From the NCBI GenBank assembly GCA_944320685.1, contig CALUIK010000004.1:62001-126000 (forward strand): a DNA stretch of 64,000 nt. The letters run 5' to 3'. Of this stretch, positions 58,121 through 64,000 are shown piece by piece. Numbering within the stretch: the first letter of the stretch is position 1; each line of letters opens with the position of its first letter. Source of the stretch: an uncultured Alistipes sp. Its GTDB lineage: Bacteria; Bacteroidota; Bacteroidia; Bacteroidales; Rikenellaceae. A model generated the notes under the pieces. That model was not told the DNA's origin, did not search any database, and saw nothing but the letters and a program-made list of their open reading frames with translations. The position numbers and the translations under genes are program-made.

Positions 58121-61100
58121 TTACATTGTGAAGTTGAGGTTAATGTTCCAAGTGCGGGGGGTGAGGTCTCCCTGCTCGGGATCGCCCAGATACCATCCCG
58201 TCATGACGAACGCGTTACGTACCGTCAGCGAGATCGTGGCGCTGTCCATCCACAGTTTGCTGATCCACTTCTTGGGCAGGCGGTACGAGAGGGCTATGCT
58301 CTCCATGCGGACGAAGTCCTTGCGTACGTAGTTGTTGCCCTTGTTCGTAGATCCGATGCGGGCGAAGTCGTTGGTCGGGTTGTCGACGGTCCAGCGGTCG
58401 ATCTCGATAGTGGTGTGGCGGTCCGGAAGGTCGACGGCATTGGCGGCGCGGTTGAGCGTACCCCACTGGCCGAAGTTGCCGTAGAGCATGAACGAGAGCG
58501 AGATTCCGTTGTTGAAGTTGAACTCGTTGCGCCATGAGAGGCGGTAGCGCGGCGTGGTGTAACCCTGCCATACCTTGTCGTCGGTGTTGAGCACGCCGTT
58601 GTTGTCGACATCCAAGTACTTGAAGTCGCCGGGACGGAGGCCGTATACGGCGGCCTCCTCCTCTTCGCCGAGCTGCCATACGCCGATGCGCTTGTAGCCG
58701 TAGATCTGGTTGGTGTCGTGGCCGATGTACCAGCCGTTGTTGACGTCGTCGCACTCTTTCCGTCCGATCACCTCACCCGTTTCCTTGTCGTATACGTCCT
58801 CGTAGGTGCCGTACAGGTGTACGATCTTGCGGCGGTTGAGCGAGAAGGTGAGCGACGAATCCCACGTTACGACCTTGTTCTGTACGGGGGTGGCGTTGAG
58901 CGTGAGCTCGAAGCCGTGGTTGTTGAGCTGGCCGAGGTTGTCGTATATGCTGCTGAAGCCCGTGATAGAGGGGATCGAGCGCGATACGAGCAGGTCCTTG
59001 GTCTTGGCGACGTAGAACTCGGCAGAGCCGCGCAGCACGTTGTTGAAGAGTCCGAAGTCGAGACCGAAGTTCCACGATTCGGTAGTCTCCCACGAGAGGT
59101 TTGTGTTGGCGAGCTTGTCGACCCAGATCTGCGAGGTAGTGAATACGGTACCCGTGGTCGAGTCGATATATGGGTGCAGCGATGAGGTCAGCGTCGACAG
59201 GGCGGCGTAGCGGCCGATGTCGCGGTTACCGTTCTCGCCCCACGATATACGCAGTTTACCGTAGTTGAGCCATTTCGAAGCCTTCTCCAAGAATTTTTCG
59301 TTGGTGAATACCCATCCTACAGCTACCGACGGGAACGAGGCGCGCGGGTTGCCTTGGCCGAAGGCCGAGTAACCGTCGCGGCGGATCGAGGCCGTGATCA
59401 TGTAGGTGTCGTCGTACGAGTAGAAGAGGCGTGCCATGAGCGCGTCGCCGGTGTCGTAGGTGTCGTCCGACGAGATGGTCTGCTCGGTACCGGCCTGCAT
59501 GCGGTGCCAGCCCAAGATATCCATCGGGGTGAAGTTCGTTGCCGACATCGAGTCCGACCAGTACTGGTTCTTCTCGGCGTTCTGCAGCAGGGTGATGTTT
59601 ATGTTGTGCTTGCCGAACTCGCGCTGCCAGCGGATCACGTTATCGAGCTGCCATTTGTAGGTCTTCTGGTGCTGGCGCGTAGCCGAGCCGCCGAGGGCCT
59701 CGTACGAAGGCGACTCCGACGAGTTGTGGTTGTAGTATTCGTACCAGTTGAAATAAGGAGTATAGTTCATCTGATACTCGATGCCGAACGGAAGGTTGAT
59801 GATGGCATAGAGGCTGGCATTGAGCGTCTGCGTAAGCTGGCGGCGGTCGATGAACGTATTTTCGTAGAAGGGGTTGAGCGTGTTGTTGTCGCCCGAGGGA
59901 TAGCGGAAGTAGGGGCTGTCCTGATCCATCGTGAAAACGGTGTATGGCGAGTTGTTCTCACGTTGTCCGTGGTCGGCCTGCAGGTATCCTCCCTTGCGTT
60001 CGGCGAACTGTGCGTTCATGCCGACGGTCATCCAGTCGGTAACCTTCGACTTGAGGTTGAGGCGCGTGCGCAGGTTGGTGTAGCGGTTGCCGACGATTAC
60101 GCCCTCGCGGTCGGCGTATCCTACCGACCAGTAGTACGACGTATGCTCGTTGTTGTTGGATATGCTGGCGGTGTAGTCCTGCTGCAGGCCTGTCTGGTAT
60201 ACTATGTCGTCCCAATTGGTTTCGATGCCGGCCAGATAGTTGTCCTGCTCGATGGTCTTGAACTCCAGACGGCTGAGCCACGTGCGGAGCAGCGTCTCCT
60301 CATCGGGCAGCGTGGTGACTGGTGTGGCCTGATCGTAGTTGTACCATGTGAGCAGATCAACGTTCTGCAGCTTGCGCGGGTCGGTGAACTTTTCGGGTAC
60401 GCGGTCGCGCTCCTCCGAGGTGAGCTGCCCCTCCTCGTAGTCCTGACGGAACTTGACGAATCCCTCGCCGTCGAGTACGTTGACGGGGCGTGCGCGGTGT
60501 ACGAAGCCGATGTTGGCATTGAACGATATTGTGGGCCGTCCGCCGCGGCCCTTCTTGGTGTTGATACAGATTACGCCGTTGGAAGACTTGGCACCGTAGA
60601 TGGCGGCCGACGAGGCGTCCTTCAGCACGTCGACGCTCTCCACGTCATAGGGGTTGATGTCGGTGATCGAACCGTTGTAGATCACTCCGTCGAGGACGAT
60701 CAGCGGCGAAGAGCCGGCCGACAGCGTGGTCGTACCGCGGATCGAATAGCTGCCCGCGGCCTCGGCGTCGGTCGACATGCTGACGTTGAGACCCGCGGCG
60801 GCCGAACGCAGAAGGTCGCTGACCGAACGGGGTGCTTCCGTTGTAAGTTTCTCGGTATTGACTGTTGAGATGGCTCCCGTAAGGTCCTTTTTCTTGGCCG
60901 TACCGTATCCGATTACGACCACCTCCTCGAGTTGGGCCTTATCTTCCTCGAGGGTTACGTCTATCACTGTTTGCGCTCCCACAGTGACGCTGCGGCTGGT
61001 ATAGCCAACGAACGAGAATTCGAGAATGGGGTTCTTGCTGCGCAGCTGAAGGAAATAGTTGCCGTTTTCGTCGGTGTTCATGCCGTTGGTCGTACCTTTT

Positions 61101-61261
61101 TCGACGACGCTTGCTCCGATGATGGGGTTTCCGGCGGCATCTTTAACCACGCCCTTGACTGTATTTTGCTGGGCCAAGGCGCTCAAACTGTTAATTCCGA
61201 ATGCAAGTATCAGAACAACAGTGATTTGCCACCTGAGGGGGGGGGTGAAATTAAACTTCAT
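58121..61261 (-). CDS. SusC/RagA family TonB-linked outer-membrane transporter
   Basis: 1046 residues. Signal peptide core ITVVLILAFGINSLSALAQQ, CarboxypepD_reg-like domain (VKGVVKDAAGNPIIGASV), SusC signature VVVIGYGTAKKKDLTGA, plug domain with SVDVLKDASSAAIYGAKSSNG, and a large barrel. It imports oligosaccharides or peptides with SusD. Codons 6-9 (Thr-Pro-Pro-Leu) contain nine consecutive C residues, which places a slippage-prone tract just before the signal peptide core. Confidence 0.95.
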   Translation of the reverse strand: MKFNFTPPLRWQITVVLILAFGINSLSALAQQNTVKGVVKDAAGNPIIGASVVEKGTTNGMNTDENGNYFLQLRSKNPILEFSFVGYTSRSVTVGAQTVIDVTLEEDKAQLEEVVVIGYGTAKKKDLTGAISTVNTEKLTTEAPRSVSDLLRSAAAGLNVSMSTDAEAAGSYSIRGTTTLSAGSSPLIVLDGVIYNGSITDINPYDVESVDVLKDASSAAIYGAKSSNGVICINTKKGRGGRPTISFNANIGFVHRARPVNVLDGEGFVKFRQDYEEGQLTSEERDRVPEKFTDPRKLQNVDLLTWYNYDQATPVTTLPDEETLLRTWLSRLEFKTIEQDNYLAGIETNWDDIVYQTGLQQDYTASISNNNEHTSYYWSVGYADREGVIVGNRYTNLRTRLNLKSKVTDWMTVGMNAQFAERKGGYLQADHGQRENNSPYTVFTMDQDSPYFRYPSGDNNTLNPFYENTFIDRRQLTQTLNASLYAIINLPFGIEYQMNYTPYFNWYEYYNHNSSESPSYEALGGSATRQHQKTYKWQLDNVIRWQREFGKHNINITLLQNAEKNQYWSDSMSATNFTPMDILGWHRMQAGTEQTISSDDTYDTGDALMARLFYSYDDTYMITASIRRDGYSAFGQGNPRASFPSVAVGWVFTNEKFLEKASKWLNYGKLRISWGENGNRDIGRYAALSTLTSSLHPYIDSTTGTVFTTSQIWVDKLANTNLSWETTESWNFGLDFGLFNNVLRGSAEFYVAKTKDLLVSRSIPSITGFSSIYDNLGQLNNHGFELTLNATPVQNKVVTWDSSLTFSLNRRKIVHLYGTYEDVYDKETGEVIGRKECDDVNNGWYIGHDTNQIYGYKRIGVWQLGEEEEAAVYGLRPGDFKYLDVDNNGVLNTDDKVWQGYTTPRYRLSWRNEFNFNNGISLSFMLYGNFGQWGTLNRAANAVDLPDRHTTIEIDRWTVDNPTNDFARIGSTNKGNNYVRKDFVRMESIALSYRLPKKWISKLWMDSATISLTVRNAFVMTGWYLGDPEQGDLTPRTWNINLNFTM
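61237..61245 (-). repeat. C9 homopolymer inside the susC 5' coding region
   Basis: Nine C on the coding (minus) strand, spanning the codons for Thr6, Pro7, Pro8 and Leu9. The frame is ON in this sequence. Loss or gain of one base would shift the frame 16 nt after the start codon begins. Confidence 0.9.
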
Positions 61262-61745
61262 AATTCTGGTTTTAAGTTTTAGGTAGGTGGTTTTCTGTTA
61301 GTGTAGGCGTGTGCCTTGAGCAAATGGCTGTTAAGCGCATGTAAAAAAGAATGTTGTTATTCAAACCATAGGCAGTAGTGACTATAATTATACTTTTATA
61401 ATGTATGTGGTCGATTGTTTAATTTTACACGAAGATAAGGATTATTTTGTCAGAATACAATACGGCGCAAAAATATTTTCAATTAATAAATCGGCTGCGC
61501 CGCCTTTATTTTAATTATGTCTCTTTCTCTGCTCCTGCCTGCACGCGAAGTCTGAAATTTCCGTTGGCGCTCCCCGCCGGTTGTTCCGAGCGACATTTGT
61601 CGGCAAACATGCTTGACGCCGGAAAAGGAGACGGCTTTTGCCCCCCCCCTCCGCTGCAAGATTTCACCGTGTGTCTGCCGAACAAAAGTAATGGTTCAAA
61701 CGCGCTCGAACCCCTGTTTAAGGATGGGTGCACTCTCGCAATAAA
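61262..61745 (-). promoter_or_regulatory. susC upstream region with candidate promoter and a second C9/G9 tract
   Basis: This 484-bp AT-rich gap has a TATTTTTG -7-like element on the minus strand (61475-61468), which would give a leader of about 200 nt; a clear -33 is missing. A second homopolymer, C9 on + (61641-61649), lies 380 bp before susC. No convincing gene is present. Confidence 0.5.
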
Positions 61746-62849
61746 TCACGACTGCTTTTTGTAGGTTACGGCCGCGAGTGTGTTGAACAGGATGGCGAAA
61801 ATGCCCAATGCGATATAGTTGTTCCATAATTCGACGATGGAAGCGCCTTTCAGATATACCGACCGCAGGATTTCGACGAAGTAGCGCGGTGGCAGGACGA
61901 CAGTGATTTTCCGTGCCCACGCGGGCATTGAATCGATAGGAGTCAGCAGCCCGCTCATCAGCATGAAGATCATAATGAAGAAGAACATCACGAACATCGT
62001 CTGCTGCATTGTTTCGGAAAAATTGGCAATTGTCAGGCTGAAACCGGATATGGTCAGGATAAACAGTATGGCCCCCATATAAATGGATCCGACGGCCCCC
62101 TCCGGCCTGAGGCCGTAGACTGCCCATGCCACACACATCGCCGCAGTTAGTACAAACAGACCTATCAACCAGTATGGCAACAGTTTGGCAAGCGTGAATG
62201 TAAACCGGCTGACGGGGGTGACGTTGATCTGCTCTATGGTCCCGCTCTCTTTTTCGCCCACGATGCTGAGCGCCGGAAGGAATCCGCATATGAGGATAAA
62301 AAGTATGATCATCAATGCGGGAATCATGTAATGGCGATAGTTCAGCGTCGGATTGAAACGGTTCTGCACCGTTATCAGCTCAGCGGCTCCAACGGGATCT
62401 TTTTCGGTATTCAGTTCCGAAAGCGTACGCGAGACGGTTTGTACGAGATACTGTATCCCCATCGAACCTTTGGTCGCATTGACGGCATTGGCGGTGATAC
62501 TGATGCGCCCGGGCGAGGCGGCCGCCATGTCGCGCTCGAAGCAGGGCGGTATCTCTACAATCGCATCTACCGTTCCCTCTTCCAGATTCTTCATGGCAAG
62601 CTTGAAGTCGGAGGTCGTCGCCGTAAGCGAGAAATATTCCGATGCACTGATATGCGAAGCGATGCGGCGCGAAGTGGCGGAACGGTCAAGATCCACGACG
62701 GCGACGTTGACGTTCCGGACATCCATTGTCATAATCAGCGGCATAATTAGCATGACGAGGATTGGAAACGCCACGATCAGTCGCGGCAGGAACGGGTTGC
62801 GGCGGATCTGCAGGAACTCTTTGCGTAATAAAACCTTGAATGTTCTCAT
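61746..62849 (-). CDS. ABC-2 type exporter permease, second subunit
   Basis: 367 residues. One N-terminal membrane helix (LIVAFPILVMLIMPLIMTM), a large extracytoplasmic loop (about 45-180), then five C-terminal helices with GEKESGTIEQINVTPVSRF, a motif of ABC2_membrane_3 proteins (YhhJ/YbhR type). Starts 3 bp after the sister permease. Confidence 0.92.
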   Translation of the reverse strand: MRTFKVLLRKEFLQIRRNPFLPRLIVAFPILVMLIMPLIMTMDVRNVNVAVVDLDRSATSRRIASHISASEYFSLTATTSDFKLAMKNLEEGTVDAIVEIPPCFERDMAAASPGRISITANAVNATKGSMGIQYLVQTVSRTLSELNTEKDPVGAAELITVQNRFNPTLNYRHYMIPALMIILFILICGFLPALSIVGEKESGTIEQINVTPVSRFTFTLAKLLPYWLIGLFVLTAAMCVAWAVYGLRPEGAVGSIYMGAILFILTISGFSLTIANFSETMQQTMFVMFFFIMIFMLMSGLLTPIDSMPAWARKITVVLPPRYFVEILRSVYLKGASIVELWNNYIALGIFAILFNTLAAVTYKKQS

Positions 62850-62852
62850 GGC

Positions 62853-63947
62853 CTATTCCAATTTGTCGTTGAATTTTTTGATGGAGACGCCGAGCAGCAG
62901 GACGGTCATGGAGAATAGTATGGCGCAATCCTGCCAGACATCCATGACCGATGCCCCTTGGATCATCATCTTGCGTACGGCATCTATATACCAGCGTGCC
63001 GGAATGATGTTGGAAACCACTCGGAAGAATTTCGGAAGATTCTCGATCGGGAACAGCATCCCCGACAACATCAGAATGGGCATCATCATCACCACCGCCG
63101 AGATAAGGAGCGCCGCCACCTGTGTACGGGCGATAGTCGACACGAGCAGCCCTAACGACAGCGAGAGCAGCAGGTACAGCATCGACAACGAGAAGATTCC
63201 GGCCGCGCCGCCGCTCATCGGTACGTCCAGCAGGTAGCGTGCGAGCAGTAGGATCATTATCAATACAATGCACGAAATGGCGAAATATGGGATCATCTTG
63301 GCGAAGATGATTTTGAACGGACGTACTGGAGAGACGAGCAGCACTTCCATCGTGCCCGCCTCCTTTTCGCGGACGATCGACACGGAGGTCATCATCGCGC
63401 ATATGAGTATGAACAGCAGTCCCATGATTCCCGGTACGAAATTGAATGCACTCTTCATTTGCGGGTTGAACAGCATGTGGGTCTCGAACAGGGATTGCTG
63501 CGACTCCGCTCCCAGCAGTACGCCCTGAAGATAGGCGGTCGCGGCTCCCGCCGTGTTGACGTTCGACGCGTCGAGAACCAATTGAATGGCGGGGCTTGAC
63601 GGCAGGCCCGATACCGCCTGTTGCATGCGGCGGTCGAAGTCAGCCGCGAATACCACGACGGCATCGGCCTTGCCCGAGCGCAGAAGCGCATCGATGCATC
63701 CGTTGTCAGTGTAGCCGCAGAAGGTGAAATAGTCGTTCCGAGCCAGCCGTTCGACGGCATCCCGCACGCCGTCCGTTCGGTCGGGTGCAACAACCGCGAC
63801 TTTTATGTCGTTTACCTCCGTCGATATGGCGAAGCCGAACAGTACCATGAGCATGACGGGTATCAGCACCACGATAAGCATCGTCCGCCTGTCGCGCAGG
63901 ATGTGCAGCGACTCTTTTTTCACGAATGAAAGGAAATTGTTATCCAT
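62853..63947 (-). CDS. ABC-2 type exporter permease, first subunit
   Basis: 364 residues, same layout: N-terminal helix LIVVLIPVMLMVLFGFAI, a loop domain, and EKEAGTMEVLLVSPVRPFK before the C-terminal helices. Paralogue of the next gene; the two probably form a heterodimeric exporter with an ATPase encoded upstream. Drug, lipid or bile-acid efflux are known for the family. Confidence 0.92.
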   Translation of the reverse strand: MDNNFLSFVKKESLHILRDRRTMLIVVLIPVMLMVLFGFAISTEVNDIKVAVVAPDRTDGVRDAVERLARNDYFTFCGYTDNGCIDALLRSGKADAVVVFAADFDRRMQQAVSGLPSSPAIQLVLDASNVNTAGAATAYLQGVLLGAESQQSLFETHMLFNPQMKSAFNFVPGIMGLLFILICAMMTSVSIVREKEAGTMEVLLVSPVRPFKIIFAKMIPYFAISCIVLIMILLLARYLLDVPMSGGAAGIFSLSMLYLLLSLSLGLLVSTIARTQVAALLISAVVMMMPILMLSGMLFPIENLPKFFRVVSNIIPARWYIDAVRKMMIQGASVMDVWQDCAILFSMTVLLLGVSIKKFNDKLE

Positions 63948-63950
63948 AGG

Positions 63951-64000
63951 TTACTCTCCGCGTTTGGCGCCGCGTGCGAGGGTGCGGAATACTTCATCCA
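63951..64000 (-). CDS. 3' end of an upstream gene, probably the ABC exporter ATPase
   Basis: The last 15 codons before a TAA (63953-63951) read DEVFRTLARGAKRGE. It ends 3 bp before the permease start. Position in the operon suggests the ATP-binding subunit, but no ATPase motif lies inside the window. Confidence 0.55.
   Translation of the reverse strand, partial: DEVFRTLARGAKRGE

Noticed and set aside
61515..61733. 72-codon minus-strand frame after the ABC permease gene
   Set aside because: It depends on the G9 tract, has no hydrophobic or domain pattern, and lies in an otherwise AT-rich regulatory gap.

Overview
The window is a chromosomal segment from a high-GC member of the Bacteroidales. 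Supporting signs are a SusC/SusD pair, further outer-membrane barrel receptors, a fimbrillin-type lipoprotein, Bacteroidetes promoters (TTTG, about 20 bp, TAnnTTTG) and a serine-palmitoyltransferase-like enzyme. The base composition and gene set fit Alistipes (Rikenellaceae); this is an inference, since no rRNA is present. I saw no tRNA, rRNA, CRISPR array, insertion sequence or prophage gene.

Layout. 1-7750 (+): glycogen block with a glycogen synthase/phosphorylase fusion cut by the window edge, a debranching enzyme with a Lys/Ala-rich tail, a GT4 glycosyltransferase and a GH57 amylase. 7861-10674 (-): pyrH, a TlpA-like thioredoxin, frr and a GDPD. 10942-12213 (+): sphingolipid/sulfonolipid entry enzyme. 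12391-19310 (-): secreted unknown, dxs, a large thioredoxin-domain protein, a radical SAM protein and an AraC regulator. 19633-22465 (+): asnB and a dihydroorotate dehydrogenase-like protein. 22544-23536 (-): fructose-bisphosphate aldolase. 23852-33349: carbohydrate and envelope genes (rhamnosidase, AI-2E transporter, beta-galactosidase, EEP hydrolase, ROK kinase).

33650-36851 is an AT-rich island unlike its surroundings. It has a strong promoter, a leader of about 320 nt containing a roughly 120-nt multi-helix RNA element, a 45-residue micro-protein and an 854-residue fimbrillin-like lipoprotein. An 11-bp repeat brackets the micro-protein. This is the best candidate in the window for an undescribed system.

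37229-42544 (-) is a four-gene operon with overlapping genes: a GH2-like protein lacking catalytic residues, rlmH, an LTA-synthase-like protein and a DUF2156-GNAT fusion. Interleaved divergent promoters separate it from asnS, a GDSL hydrolase, rpoN and a PAP2-like membrane protein (+, 42748-47095). 47235-50024 (-) carries a Gfo/Idh/MocA oxidoreductase and an FprA flavodiiron protein. 50358-61261 holds four outer-membrane nutrient/biogenesis genes, including a SusC whose first codons contain a C9 tract that could make it phase-variable. 61746-64000 (-) is an ABC-2 exporter operon that runs off the window edge.
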